From Lachnospiraceae bacterium (GTDB lineage Bacteria > Bacillota_A > Clostridia > Lachnospirales > Lachnospiraceae), in NCBI GenBank assembly GCA_028694115.1, contig JAQUUB010000009.1:55127-119126 (forward strand): 64,000 nt of DNA. The letters run 5' to 3'. The notes beneath the pieces were generated by a model that searched no databases, had not been told where the DNA came from, and saw nothing but the letters and a program-made list of their open reading frames with translations. Positions within the stretch are counted from its first letter, which is position 1. Each line of letters opens with the position of its first letter. This document shows, piece by piece, positions 34,701 through 44,966 of the stretch. Position numbers and translations under genes: made by a program.

Positions 34701-36797
34701 CTATATCAAAGCATTCGCATCAAGAATCAATGCCACTTCACCATCACCAAGTATTGTTGCACCGCTGATAATTCTACTGCTGTTTATGTACTTACCTAAA
34801 GACTTAATTACTATTTCCTGTTGTCCCATAAGTTCATCAACAACTAAACCAGCCTGACTATCACCTTTTTTCACAATTACAACAACCAGGTTTTCTTCAG
34901 GACGCTTATCAGATTCAATATCTAAGACTCTGTTTAAGCGAATTAATGGAATAACACTTCCTCTCAGCTGGATTACTTCTTTATTCTGTACTAATTTAAC
35001 TTCTGAAGCTTCAATATCTTCAATCGTTTGTATTGATCCAAGAGATATTGCATATTTTTCTTTGCCTACTTCAACCATTAATGCTTGAATGATTGCAAGT
35101 GTAAGTGGAAGTCTAATAATAAAGGTACTACCTTCCCCTAATTTTGTTTTAACTTCAACATCTCCACCTAAGGCTTCAATCTTTGATTTAACAACATCAA
35201 GACCAACACCACGTCCTGAAACATCTGAAACCACTTTTGCAGTTGAGAAACTAGGCAGGAATAATAAGTCAACAATTTCCTTGTCTGACATTATCTCTGC
35301 TTGATCTGGGGTAATTGTTCCTCGCTCAATTGCTTTCTGTTTTATTGCCTGAACATCAATACCATTACCATCATCCTTAACTTCAATGACAACGTTATTT
35401 CCATCCTGATATGCATTTAAGAATATTGATCCAACTTCAGGCTTACCTCTTTGAATACGAACCTCATTCGTTTCCAAACCATGATCTGCACTATTTCTCA
35501 AAAGATGCATTAGTGGATCACCAATTTCATCTACAACCGTTCTATCAAGCTCTGTTTCCTCACCTGACATATACAATTCCATTTTTTTATCAAGTTTTTT
35601 ACATAAATCCCGAATCATACGAGGGAATTTTTGAACAACACTCTCGATAGGCACCATACGAACTTTCATAACAGACTCATGAAGATTTGTTGTTACGCTT
35701 TCAAGATATTCTATTTGTTCATTAAAGGTTGTATTTCCGTTATCTCTACTGGTACTTGCTGAAACTAAACTGTTCTTTGCAATAATTAATTCACTTACTA
35801 AATTCATCAATACATCTAATTTTTCAATATCAACACGTACCGTTCTATTAACGACTGGTTTATTTGTTGCTTTTTTAGAAGCATTTTGATTTTGCTGATT
35901 TTGTTTCTTTTGTTGCTCGATTCGTTCCTTTTCAACATTAGCAGAATTGTTTTCATTTTTTACTATATCCGTAGCCTCATCATTTTCTACTTTTGCTGTG
36001 TTTAAATTTATTTCCTCACCAATAACTGTTTCAATTTCTGATACATTCTTAGCTGCTGCAATAATAGTACTCAAATCTGCATCAGCAATCACATAAACGC
36101 TAAAATCTATATCAAATTTTTCATCTTCAATATCTTGTGTACTTGGTCTTGAGATAATAATTTCACCATATTCTTCTATCGCTTTAAAAACCAAAAAAGC
36201 CCTGGCTGCTTTTAATATACAAGTTTCCTGAACAACTACTGTCAATCCGTATACATGTTTTCCTTGTATTATTGCCTCTGTAATAACATGCTGTTCTATC
36301 TCGCCCAACACAACATCCTGCCATTTTCCTTTTATCTCTGTATGTATAGGTGCAGCGACAGCTTGAGCTTTCACTTCAATCTTAGGTTCTTCCTTTCCTA
36401 CTGATTTACCAAGTCCCTCCTCTAAAATCTGATTCAAAGCCGTAATAATAGGTTCATTATCATTCGTCCCCTCTTCTGAAGTTTCTTGAATTGACTGAAG
36501 ATATTCTTCTAATGCATCCAATGTTTGAAAAAGTACATCTACAAGACTACTTTCCACTCGCATTTTTCCATTACGCACTTCTGAAAACACATTCTCCATA
36601 TCATGTGTTAATCTCTGCATTCTCTTAAATCCCATAGTACCTGCCATACCCTTTAAGGAATGGGCCGCACGGAAAATCTCATTAATTGTAGCCTCATTTT
36701 CTGGCTCTTGTTCAAGAATCATTAAATGATCGCTTAAGCTTTGAATATGTTCCTTTGTTTCGTCGAGAAAAATCTCTAAGTATTGGCTAACATCCAT
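34701..36797 (-). CDS. cheA: Chemotaxis histidine kinase CheA
   Basis: A protein of 698 residues. The P1 HPt domain carries the phosphorylated His46 (RAAHSLKGMAGTMGF). A P2-like CheY-binding region and a Gln/Asn-rich linker (about 275-315) follow. Next come the P3 dimerisation helices, the P4 kinase domain (N box LLRNSADHGLE, G1 DDGNGID, GRGVGLDVV) and the P5 CheW-like domain to the end. It senses receptor state and phosphorylates CheY and CheB. It starts one base after cheB ends, with strong operon linkage. Confidence 0.97.
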   Translation of the reverse strand: MDVSQYLEIFLDETKEHIQSLSDHLMILEQEPENEATINEIFRAAHSLKGMAGTMGFKRMQRLTHDMENVFSEVRNGKMRVESSLVDVLFQTLDALEEYLQSIQETSEEGTNDNEPIITALNQILEEGLGKSVGKEEPKIEVKAQAVAAPIHTEIKGKWQDVVLGEIEQHVITEAIIQGKHVYGLTVVVQETCILKAARAFLVFKAIEEYGEIIISRPSTQDIEDEKFDIDFSVYVIADADLSTIIAAAKNVSEIETVIGEEINLNTAKVENDEATDIVKNENNSANVEKERIEQQKKQNQQNQNASKKATNKPVVNRTVRVDIEKLDVLMNLVSELIIAKNSLVSASTSRDNGNTTFNEQIEYLESVTTNLHESVMKVRMVPIESVVQKFPRMIRDLCKKLDKKMELYMSGEETELDRTVVDEIGDPLMHLLRNSADHGLETNEVRIQRGKPEVGSIFLNAYQDGNNVVIEVKDDGNGIDVQAIKQKAIERGTITPDQAEIMSDKEIVDLLFLPSFSTAKVVSDVSGRGVGLDVVKSKIEALGGDVEVKTKLGEGSTFIIRLPLTLAIIQALMVEVGKEKYAISLGSIQTIEDIEASEVKLVQNKEVIQLRGSVIPLIRLNRVLDIESDKRPEENLVVVIVKKGDSQAGLVVDELMGQQEIVIKSLGKYINSSRIISGATILGDGEVALILDANALI

Positions 36798-36798
36798 T

Positions 36799-37860
36799 TC
36801 AACTTACCCCCACGTTTCTTATAATAGCTTCTGCTATTTTGTCAATTGTAACCACATCATTTACTAAACCTGTAGCCACGATACATTTTGGCATTCCATA
36901 AACTGCACATGACTCTTCATCTTGAGCAATTATATGTACCTTTTTTTTAGTTTCTAAGTTTCTAATTCCTTCTGTGCCATCAGCACCCATTCCAGTTAAG
37001 ACAACACAACTAATTTCATCATAACTTGACTCCATCAAAGATTCAAATAGATAGTTTGCGCAAGGTTTAACACCCTCTCTAGTAGGCTCATCCGTATAAT
37101 AAATACGGTAATTTGTCCCACTTTTTGCAACCTTCATATGTCTCCCGCCTGCTGCCACATAAACCCAGCCTTTTTGAACCAGATCACCTTCTTCTGCTTC
37201 TTTTACATTCAACTGGCTCATGGAGTTCAAGCGTTCAGCCAGAGATTGCGTGAAACCTGCTGGCATATGTTGAACTAAAAGAACTGGTGCATTTAGTCTT
37301 CCTGGAAGTTTAGGTATCACCTGCTGTAATGCTTTAGGGCCTCCTGTTGAGCAGGCAATCGCAACAATTTTATTTCCAGTTACCTTTGTGTCTTTCCTCA
37401 ATTTCAGTGGCTCTCTTGTTATAGCAGTTTTAGGAAAAACCATTGCAGATTTACTTTTCTGTAACTTTGTGACAATACAGAGAAGTTTAATAAACTTCTC
37501 TTTGAACTTGCTTTCATTCGCATCTATAGCATTGTTGGGTTTTTGGATAAAATCTAATGCTCCAAGCTCTAATGCTTCTAGGGTTTCTCTTGTTCCCTCT
37601 GATGTCGTTGTAGAAAACATGAGGACATTTGCTTTTATCCTATGTTTCTGCAGTTCTCTCAGAAGATTAAGTCCATCCATTCTAGGCATATTTACATCTA
37701 AAATCACGGCATCATAAGATTTTTTCTTTAATAATTCTAATGCATCAAACCCGTTGCGCGCGAAATCTTCTACCTCAAATCTGCTATCTGACTCTATTAT
37801 ATCACAAGCCAGTCTTCTCATGAGTGCAGAGTCATCAACTATTAGGATTTTTTTCGACAT
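36799..37860 (-). CDS. cheB: Chemotaxis-specific protein-glutamate methylesterase CheB
   Basis: A protein of 353 residues: an N-terminal receiver (KILIVDDSALMRR; phosphoacceptor Asp55 in VILDVNMPRMDG) and a C-terminal methylesterase with the catalytic Ser in ACSTGGPKALQ, the His in LLVQHMPAGFTQSLAERLN, and the Asp in TGMGADGTEG. The ATG at 37860 gives the standard MSKKILIVDD start; an in-frame upstream start at 37971 would overlap the PilZ gene by over 100 bases. No CheR gene is present in the window. Confidence 0.95.
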   Translation of the reverse strand: MSKKILIVDDSALMRRLACDIIESDSRFEVEDFARNGFDALELLKKKSYDAVILDVNMPRMDGLNLLRELQKHRIKANVLMFSTTTSEGTRETLEALELGALDFIQKPNNAIDANESKFKEKFIKLLCIVTKLQKSKSAMVFPKTAITREPLKLRKDTKVTGNKIVAIACSTGGPKALQQVIPKLPGRLNAPVLLVQHMPAGFTQSLAERLNSMSQLNVKEAEEGDLVQKGWVYVAAGGRHMKVAKSGTNYRIYYTDEPTREGVKPCANYLFESLMESSYDEISCVVLTGMGADGTEGIRNLETKKKVHIIAQDEESCAVYGMPKCIVATGLVNDVVTIDKIAEAIIRNVGVS

Positions 37861-37864
37861 ATTT

Positions 37865-38584
37865 TTAACCCTTTTCTCTTCTACGTATTTTTCTTTCTTC
37901 TTCAAATATAAATTTGATAATTCCCTCTCGGTCGTCATTGTTAAGATTTGAAAATTGTACTCTATTTTCAAACTCTCCTGGTCTTTGCTCTATTTCTTCT
38001 GAGTTAATAATTTTCCCTTTTATCTGATAAGGAACATTTTCTTCACTAATTTTTAAATTGAATTTAAAAAGAATATAAGTATCTTTTTCAAATTGCACAG
38101 TGGATATGAATCTAGCACCACCACCACTTATATCAACGATAATTCCATCTTGCATCATGAAATCTGCTTCCACAAATTCAACTTTTTCGCAAGGATTATC
38201 TTGATTAGAATCATCGATACTCATACATTTCATGTCCAGAATACAGTTTAAGCAATAGTATTCTCTTCTCTGATATTTTCTTAAATTTGATGTTATTTGC
38301 ATCGATAATACAAATACGCTATTTGCCTTATATCTTTCGATTACTTTGGCGTAGCACTGATAAAGATTACCCGTTGAATAAAAAGTTAAATCATATTCTC
38401 CTTCAACGGGAAGTAAAATTAGTTTTCCCTTTTCCATAGGCATTGTAATTTTGATTTCATCATCAGAAACCACATCATAAACAACTGTTTTGTAAACTCT
38501 TTCCTCTACCTTATTTTCAAGTTGTTCCCCTTTAACTGCCATAATATCTATTTTGTCCCCAGGGGCTACATATTTTGAAATCAT
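37865..38584 (-). CDS. PilZ domain flagellar brake protein (YcgR/YpfA type)
   Basis: A protein of 239 residues. The N-terminal YcgR-like domain (about 1-90) is followed by a PilZ domain starting with the c-di-GMP-binding RxxxR-type stretch (KYQRREYYCLNC, about 100-112) and containing VDISGGGARF. Such proteins slow or stop the motor when c-di-GMP is high (YcgR in E. coli, YpfA/MotI in Bacillus). Location between flhG and cheB supports this role. The binding residues look intact. Confidence 0.88.
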   Translation of the reverse strand: MISKYVAPGDKIDIMAVKGEQLENKVEERVYKTVVYDVVSDDEIKITMPMEKGKLILLPVEGEYDLTFYSTGNLYQCYAKVIERYKANSVFVLSMQITSNLRKYQRREYYCLNCILDMKCMSIDDSNQDNPCEKVEFVEADFMMQDGIIVDISGGGARFISTVQFEKDTYILFKFNLKISEENVPYQIKGKIINSEEIEQRPGEFENRVQFSNLNNDDREGIIKFIFEEERKIRRREKG

Positions 38585-38612
38585 ATTCTCCCTCTCCCCA
38601 CATTGTGATATT

Positions 38613-39515
38613 TTATAATAATTTTTTTCCGGTTACAAAATTTGAAAAAAATCCTGCCATACCTCTTCGTTTGTGTACTTGTTCTTCATTTTTGGCCATA
38701 AGAGTTGCTGTAAGTGTCTCAAATGCTTTTGAGGATCTTGCACTTGGATTTTGTATTGACACGGGGCTTTGCTGCATCACCGCTCTACTTAGCAATTGAT
38801 CTTGCGGTACTGCACCTAAATACTCTATTGGTATTTTGAGATATCTCGTTACAACCATATTCAATTTATTAAACAATAGCAATCCTTCATCAAGGGACTC
38901 TACTTTATTAGATATTACTTTAATCGTAGTATTATCTCGATCATATCTAGAATGTCGATTTAATGTCTTTAGCAAAGAGTAGGAATCTGTAATTGATGTC
39001 GGTTCCGGCGTTGTTACTAACAATACTTCATCACTAGCAACTAAGAACTCCAGTACAGCATCTGAAATACCTGCCCCTGTGTCAATGATAATCACATCTG
39101 CAAGAGTATCTAATTCTGCAAGATTATGAATCAAATAGTTGATATGATCTTTTCTTAGATTAGATAGCCCTGCAATTCCTGATCCTCCAGATATAAAGCC
39201 AATTCCCATAGGTCCCCATGTAATGACATCTCTAATATTTTTCCCCTGATAAATTAAATCTGCAAGATTGTGATTAGGCACTGCTCCAAACATTACCTCA
39301 ATATTGGCCAAGCCAAAGTCTGCATCAAAAATTATTACGTTTAATCCCATCTTTTTAAATTGAACAGCGAGATTAATTGACACATTTGATTTACCAACAC
39401 CACCCTTGCCACTTGTGACAGTGATGACTCTTGCAACAGGTCTGGGACCCTGATTATTCATTTTTATAATATTTCTTAGTTGTTCTGCCTGATCCAAAAT
39501 AACCCTACTTTCCAT
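38613..39515 (-). CDS. flhG: Flagellar number regulator FlhG (MinD-like ATPase)
   Basis: A protein of 300 residues. The deviant Walker A motif TSGKGGVGKSNVSINLAVQ lies near residues 33-51; the Walker B region is VIIIDTGAGIS. An N-terminal QAEQLRNIIK helix matches the FlhF-activating segment of FlhG/YlxH. It regulates flagellar number and position with FlhF. It starts inside the last codons of flhF (11-base overlap). Confidence 0.95.
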   Translation of the reverse strand: MESRVILDQAEQLRNIIKMNNQGPRPVARVITVTSGKGGVGKSNVSINLAVQFKKMGLNVIIFDADFGLANIEVMFGAVPNHNLADLIYQGKNIRDVITWGPMGIGFISGGSGIAGLSNLRKDHINYLIHNLAELDTLADVIIIDTGAGISDAVLEFLVASDEVLLVTTPEPTSITDSYSLLKTLNRHSRYDRDNTTIKVISNKVESLDEGLLLFNKLNMVVTRYLKIPIEYLGAVPQDQLLSRAVMQQSPVSIQNPSARSSKAFETLTATLMAKNEEQVHKRRGMAGFFSNFVTGKKLL

Positions 39516-40677
39516 CTAAAAGCTGTTTTACAGTTGTTTGTGGGTTGAATTTTTCTATATCATCAGGTACATTTTGTCCACACGTCACATAGGACAAATC
39601 AGCCTTTGTGTATAGTCTTAAATTTAATAAATTACCCATCGTTGTTGTTTCATCCAACTTTGTAAAAATTAACTTATAATTTATCATCTGTGTATAGGTG
39701 TCTGTAATACTTAGTAAATCGCGATACTTTGTAGTGGCACTCACAACAAGATAAACCTCGACCTCTGCCTTCGAATCCAGCGAATGAACATAAAGATTCA
39801 TGCTTTCTTTTTGGGACTCATTCTGATGTGAATGTCCAGCAGTATCTACTAAAATATAATCATATTCTTTATATGATTGAAATGCATTTTCTATCTCATC
39901 TATAGAATAGATAATATGAAAAGGCACTGAAAGAATTTCAGCATATGTTCTTAACTGTTCTGCTGCTGCAATACGGTAGGTATCTGTTGTTAATAAAACC
40001 ACCTTTTTCTTCTCATTAACACTAAATCTTGACGCTATTTTCGCTATTGTGGTTGTTTTTCCCACACCAGTAGGTCCAATAAAGAATACAACTTTGGGAC
40101 CGTTTTGTGCTGGTTCAATTACTTTTGGTTGGCCAAATTTTAGAATCATCTTTTGATAGATATTAGAAATCATATAATCAATTGACATTCCTGACATATT
40201 CATTTTTCCTATCTCATCAAGGAGTTCATTTGCATATTTTTCATCAACCTCATTATCAACTAATGTATTGTATATTAACTTCATGAATTGAACCGTTTCA
40301 TTTGAAGTATCTTCTATTTCTTCTTCCTTCTCACTACCATCTCTTTCTCTTACCAGATTGGATTGAATGAGCGAATGCAATTTTTCCAATTTTTCCTCGA
40401 TTGCCCTACTTTCTTTTTCATCAATAACCTCTTTGGGTGGGTCTTTTATAATTTGAGCATTCTGAATTGGATTAAACACAGTATTCTTAACTGGTATTTT
40501 ATCTGGCTCATCTTCCAATGCAACGGTAACTTCAACTAACGTTGGTTTAAAGAGCCTGAAAAACCCCTTCTTTTTCAGAGTCTTTACATTCATAACTACA
40601 ACATTTTGACCAAGCTCTGCTCTCGCAGAATCCGTTGCTTCTACTTCTGTCTTTCCTTGAAATTTTTTTATTATCAT
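39505..40677 (-). CDS. flhF: Flagellar SRP-like GTPase FlhF
   Basis: A protein of 390 residues: a basic N-terminal B domain (MIIKKFQGKTEVEA), helical N domain, and a GTPase G domain with GPTGVGKTTTIAKIAS near 198-213, DTYRIAAAEQLRTYAEIL, ILVDTAGHSHQN and FTKLDETTTMGNLLNL. FlhF marks the site of flagellar assembly. Its ATG overlaps the flhA stop by one base (TAATG). Confidence 0.96.
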   Translation of the reverse strand: MIIKKFQGKTEVEATDSARAELGQNVVVMNVKTLKKKGFFRLFKPTLVEVTVALEDEPDKIPVKNTVFNPIQNAQIIKDPPKEVIDEKESRAIEEKLEKLHSLIQSNLVRERDGSEKEEEIEDTSNETVQFMKLIYNTLVDNEVDEKYANELLDEIGKMNMSGMSIDYMISNIYQKMILKFGQPKVIEPAQNGPKVVFFIGPTGVGKTTTIAKIASRFSVNEKKKVVLLTTDTYRIAAAEQLRTYAEILSVPFHIIYSIDEIENAFQSYKEYDYILVDTAGHSHQNESQKESMNLYVHSLDSKAEVEVYLVVSATTKYRDLLSITDTYTQMINYKLIFTKLDETTTMGNLLNLRLYTKADLSYVTCGQNVPDDIEKFNPQTTVKQLLDGK

Positions 40678-42719
40678 TAGCCAGTCACCATCCCTACGGA
40701 TTGCAATTCAATATTGTTGTCTATTTCATTATATGAGACAACTATTAGGTCTTTGAAATAGTCTTCCGTTAATTTTTTAAAATACATTCTAACAATGGGA
40801 GAAGTAATTATAATTGCGTTTTTCCCAAGATTTTCAAGTTTCGCAATCTCATTTTCTACTGACGACATGATTGCTTTCGTTCTATCTGGATCTAATGTAA
40901 GATAAGCACCTTGCTCTGTTTGTTTTACACTTGCCATGATATCTTGTTCAACCTTAGGGTCAAGTGTAACTACGCTTGTTGCTTCATTAGGCATAAAATA
41001 TTTGGCTGAAATTGCTCTTTTTAAACTTTGTCTACCATATTCAGTAAGTACATCCGTATCTCTCGTTACCGTTGCATAATCAGCAAGTGTTTCAAATATC
41101 GTTAATAAATCTCTGATGGAAATACCTTCTTTTAGTAAATTCTGCAATACTTTTTGAATTTCCCCAAGTCCTAATTGTTTTGGAGTTAATTCTTCTACAA
41201 GGGATGGATTTGTTTCCTTTAGATTATTTACCAGGTTCTGAACATCTTGCCTTGTTAGTAATTCACTAATATGCTGACGAATTACTTCTGTTAAATGTGT
41301 TGCAATAATAGATGGCGGGTCAACAACTGTATATCCCATACTTTCAGCCCGTTCTCTTTGGCCCTCCGTAATCCATATTGCTGGCAAGTGAAAGGAAGGT
41401 TCAAAAGTCGGAATACCCGTGATTTCTTCCTCTACAAATCCAGGATTCATCGCCATATAATGATCAAAAAGAATTTCTCCTTCACTGACTTGGATTCCCT
41501 TTATCTTAATAATATACTGATTCGGATTTAACTGTATATTATCCCTTAAACGAATAATTGGAACAACTGTACCAAGTTCAAGCGCTACCTGCCTACGAAT
41601 CATAACAACACGATCAAGTAAATCACCACCCTGGTTAACATCTGCTAAAGGAATGATTCCATATCCAAATTCCAGTTCAATTGGATCTACCTGTAATAAG
41701 GATACAACATTTTCTGGTTTTCTAATTTCTTCTGCTGAAATCTCATCTCTATCAACTTCTGATTCAATTTGTTTTACCTCTACCTGATTTGCAATTATTC
41801 TGCCTGTGACTATAAATAGCATACCAAGGGTAACAAAAATAACTGGATTTAGCGGAGTTACAATTCCAAGAAAAGAAATTGTTGCGCCAACAAAATATAA
41901 AACTTTTGGTACACCAAATAATTGACTAATTAATACAGAACCAAAATCCGCATCCTTGCTTGCCTTCGTAACAAGGATACCTGTTGACAAAGATATCAGC
42001 AATGAAGGGATTTGAGATACTAATCCATCACCAATTGTCAAAACAGAATATTTATTCATTGCATCAGTAAATGATAAACCCTGACGTAAAACGCCCATCG
42101 CTAGACCGCCAATAATATTGACTGCTGTAATAATAAGACCTGCGGTAGCATCTCCTTTTACATACTTTACAGCACCATCCATTGATCCAAAAAAGGATGC
42201 TTCCTGCTGTATTTTTTCTCTTCGTTTTTTTGCTTCTGCATCATCAATTGCACCAGTATTCAAATCAGCATCAATTGCCATTTGTTTTCCTGGCATCGCA
42301 TCTAGCGTAAATCTGGCTGTTACTTCTGCAACTCTTTCAGATCCTTTATTAATTACCATAAACTGAATGACAATCAAGATAATAAATACAATTGCGCCTA
42401 CAATTAAGTCATTTCCTCCAACATATTCACCAAATGTCTGTACAACATTTCCCGGATTTCCTGTAGTTAGGATAAGTTTTGTGGAGGATACATTCAATGC
42501 AATTCGAAAAATGGTTGTAAATAATAAAATGGTTGGAAAAAGTGACATATCCAATACTTCATTTGAAAAAATGGTTCTAAATAATATTGTAAATGCAATT
42601 GCTATATTAATAGCCAAGCAAATATCCAACATCCATGAAGGAATGGAAACAATTAGAAATACAAATGCAGCTAATAAATATAAAGCAATGCCTAAATCTT
42701 GAATCTTTATTGACTTCAC
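40677..42719 (-). CDS. flhA: Flagellar type III export gate protein FlhA
   Basis: A protein of 680 residues. The N-terminal half has about eight membrane helices with the conserved cytoplasmic FHIPEP-type loop (VARFTLDAMPGKQMAIDADLNTG, about 145-168). The C-terminal half is the soluble nonameric ring that docks chaperones and substrates. It is an energy-transducing component of flagellar protein export. It lies between flhB and flhF in the usual order. Confidence 0.97.
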   Translation of the reverse strand: MKSIKIQDLGIALYLLAAFVFLIVSIPSWMLDICLAINIAIAFTILFRTIFSNEVLDMSLFPTILLFTTIFRIALNVSSTKLILTTGNPGNVVQTFGEYVGGNDLIVGAIVFIILIVIQFMVINKGSERVAEVTARFTLDAMPGKQMAIDADLNTGAIDDAEAKKRREKIQQEASFFGSMDGAVKYVKGDATAGLIITAVNIIGGLAMGVLRQGLSFTDAMNKYSVLTIGDGLVSQIPSLLISLSTGILVTKASKDADFGSVLISQLFGVPKVLYFVGATISFLGIVTPLNPVIFVTLGMLFIVTGRIIANQVEVKQIESEVDRDEISAEEIRKPENVVSLLQVDPIELEFGYGIIPLADVNQGGDLLDRVVMIRRQVALELGTVVPIIRLRDNIQLNPNQYIIKIKGIQVSEGEILFDHYMAMNPGFVEEEITGIPTFEPSFHLPAIWITEGQRERAESMGYTVVDPPSIIATHLTEVIRQHISELLTRQDVQNLVNNLKETNPSLVEELTPKQLGLGEIQKVLQNLLKEGISIRDLLTIFETLADYATVTRDTDVLTEYGRQSLKRAISAKYFMPNEATSVVTLDPKVEQDIMASVKQTEQGAYLTLDPDRTKAIMSSVENEIAKLENLGKNAIIITSPIVRMYFKKLTEDYFKDLIVVSYNEIDNNIELQSVGMVTG

Positions 42720-42748
42720 TTTGTTTCCCCTCCTATCGTATTTTCAGG

Positions 42749-43879
42749 TTATTCAACCCGTTCTTTCAAATTATATACAAATGCTAATACTTCCGCTACT
42801 GATTGGTACAATTCTGGAGGCACCATTTCTCCTATATTGACATTATGATAAAGCATTCTGGCTAGTGGTTTATTCTCTACAATTTCAATATTATTTTCTT
42901 TTGCAATTCCCTTAATTTTCTGTGCAAGAAAATCTTGACCCTTGGCGGTTACAATTGGTGCATCGGCCACTTTACTATCGTATTTGATTGCTACAGCAAA
43001 ATGTGTTGGGTTTGTGATTACAACATCTGCCTCGGGAATACTCTGCATCATCCTTCTTTGAGATGCTTCTCTCATTCTTTGTTTTATTTTATTTTTAACC
43101 TGTGGATCACCCTCTGAATTCTTCCACTCATCTTTAATTTCTTGCTTTGTCATTTTCATATCATCATGAAATTTCCATTTCTGATAGGCAAAATCTGCAA
43201 GACCTAAAATAAAATAAATAGTGCTGATTTTTAAGCCAACATTAATCGCTATTTTCCCAACAGTTAAAACAGCCTGAGTTAATGGAATATCGTATAGAAG
43301 ATAAATAACACCTATTTGTTCCTTCAATGTATTATATGCTACATAAGCTATAATACCTATTTTTATAATTGATTGAAATAATTCCATCAATTTCTCTTTT
43401 GAAAAAAGTCTTTTTACACCTTTTAATGGATTTAAGTTCTTGAATTTAGGTTTTAAAGGCTTTGTAGTTGGTTTCCATTTTACCTGTACAATATCACAAA
43501 GAAAAGCAACCACAACACCAATCAAAAAAACTGGAAGTAACATCATTACGATTTTGAGAATTACTTGACCAATTAGTGCTGAAAAATCTTTACTTGATAA
43601 TGTTCCTTCCGTAAATGTTGCATAATCTGGTATCTTATTGTAAATCATATGAAATGTTTCTAAAAATTGAGTAGCTAAATATCCAACACCATATTTTAAC
43701 ACAAGAAATAGCGCAATCAAGCTAACAGAATTCCCTAGTTCCTTACTTTTTGCAACCTGCCCTTCTTTTCTGGCATCGGTTAATTTTTTTTCAGTAGGCT
43801 CCTCTGTTTTTTCGCCTCCCGGACCCTCCTTAGCAAAAAACTGAAGGTCAAGGGTGAGTAGATATTTCATCTCATCCAT
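42749..43879 (-). CDS. flhB: Flagellar export switch protein FlhB
   Basis: A protein of 376 residues. A family-typical start, KTEEPTEKKLTDARKEGQVAKSKE, is followed by four membrane helices and the cytoplasmic domain with the self-cleaving NPTH motif (ITNPTHFAVAIKYD, near residue 288). Cleavage there switches export from hook to filament proteins together with FliK. The ATG overlaps the fliR stop by one base and follows GGAGG. Confidence 0.97.
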   Translation of the reverse strand: MDEMKYLLTLDLQFFAKEGPGGEKTEEPTEKKLTDARKEGQVAKSKELGNSVSLIALFLVLKYGVGYLATQFLETFHMIYNKIPDYATFTEGTLSSKDFSALIGQVILKIVMMLLPVFLIGVVVAFLCDIVQVKWKPTTKPLKPKFKNLNPLKGVKRLFSKEKLMELFQSIIKIGIIAYVAYNTLKEQIGVIYLLYDIPLTQAVLTVGKIAINVGLKISTIYFILGLADFAYQKWKFHDDMKMTKQEIKDEWKNSEGDPQVKNKIKQRMREASQRRMMQSIPEADVVITNPTHFAVAIKYDSKVADAPIVTAKGQDFLAQKIKGIAKENNIEIVENKPLARMLYHNVNIGEMVPPELYQSVAEVLAFVYNLKERVE

Positions 43880-44664
43880 TAATAAAGACCTCCTATAAAT
43901 GATACCATCATCTTTTTCATTTCAGTAAAAATAAAGTCCGAAATACCAGGGAGCAAACGTACTGTTAAAAATAAAATGGTAAGTCCTACCAATATTTTTA
44001 ACTGCATACCAACAGAAAACATATTCATTTGCGGTGCGACCTTAGCTAATATACCAAGAATTGAATTTAACAATAAAATTGTAGCAAAAACGGGTAGGCA
44101 AATTCTGAATCCAATCACACAGTAATCTGTCATAAACTGTACCATTGATTCCATTAAATGATCTGATTTTAAAATAATACCAGCTGTAGGAATCAGTTGA
44201 TAGGAATCAATAAACGCTCTCAAAATAAATTGATGCATGTCCGTTACAATTAACAATAATAGGACACTATACTCATATAGGACACCGGTAAATCCTACCT
44301 GCTCTTTAGTGACTGGATCAAAAAGACTAACCATTGATAGTCCAATTTCCATATCCATAATTTTCCCTGAAAATAATATAATTGTATTACAAATATTTGC
44401 ACCGAATCCTATGAGAAGCCCCGCAATAGCTTCTTTTAAAACCAAAACTGCGAAGCCAAGTACTGTCGAATAATCTAATATCTGATGTGGAACAATAAAT
44501 TGATAGATTAAAATGGAAATGAAAATGCCGAGTCCAACCTTAATTCTAGATGGAGTATTTGGCATTCCAAAAAAAGGAGCAATATAAATAAAGCAAGTTA
44601 CTCTTACAAAAATCAATAAAAAAAACTCTAAATCTTGAACTGAAAATGCATAATTAATTGGCAT
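43879..44664 (-). CDS. fliR: Flagellar export gate protein FliR
   Basis: A membrane protein of 261 residues with about six helices (RVTCFIYIAPFFGMPNTPSRIKVGLG; KEAIAGLLIGFGANICNTIILFSGKIMDMEIGLSM; LGILAKVAPQMNMFSVGMQLKILVGL). It forms the export pore with FliP and FliQ. The ATG at 44664 follows AGGTGA by five bases; an in-frame GTG at 44673 touches the fliQ stop and overlaps that site. Confidence 0.95.
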   Translation of the reverse strand: MPINYAFSVQDLEFFLLIFVRVTCFIYIAPFFGMPNTPSRIKVGLGIFISILIYQFIVPHQILDYSTVLGFAVLVLKEAIAGLLIGFGANICNTIILFSGKIMDMEIGLSMVSLFDPVTKEQVGFTGVLYEYSVLLLLIVTDMHQFILRAFIDSYQLIPTAGIILKSDHLMESMVQFMTDYCVIGFRICLPVFATILLLNSILGILAKVAPQMNMFSVGMQLKILVGLTILFLTVRLLPGISDFIFTEMKKMMVSFIGGLY

Positions 44665-44673
44665 TTCATTCAC

Positions 44674-44943
44674 CTACTTAATATAAATTGAAAAATCCGA
44701 CCAAAGCTCTACCATAAACGATACCATATTATTTAGCATCCAATGACCTAATAACATGATTCCAAAAAAAACTGCTAGAATCTTTGGTACGAAAGTAAGT
44801 GTTTGCTCCTGAATGGAAGTAACCGTTTGAAAAATACTTATAATGAGACCAATGACCAATGAAATAAGTAGTAATGGTGCTGCCGTAATAATAATGGTGT
44901 ATAAAGTTTTCGTAGTGATATCTGTAACGGTTTCTATCGTCAT
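44674..44943 (-). CDS. fliQ: Flagellar export gate protein FliQ
   Basis: A protein of 89 residues with two membrane helices: TIIITAAPLLLISLVIGLIISIFQTVTSIQEQTLTFVPKI is the family core, then GIMLLGHWMLNNMVSFMVELW. It is a pore component with FliP and FliR. Length is as expected. Confidence 0.96.
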   Translation of the reverse strand: MTIETVTDITTKTLYTIIITAAPLLLISLVIGLIISIFQTVTSIQEQTLTFVPKILAVFFGIMLLGHWMLNNMVSFMVELWSDFSIYIK

Positions 44944-44966
44944 TTAGTACTCTCCTTTCTGTCAGG

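Noticed and set aside
37861..37971. 37-residue N-terminal extension of CheB
   Set aside because: It overlaps the PilZ gene by over 100 bases and receiver domains start at MSKKILIVDD; the ATG at 37860 is the plausible start.
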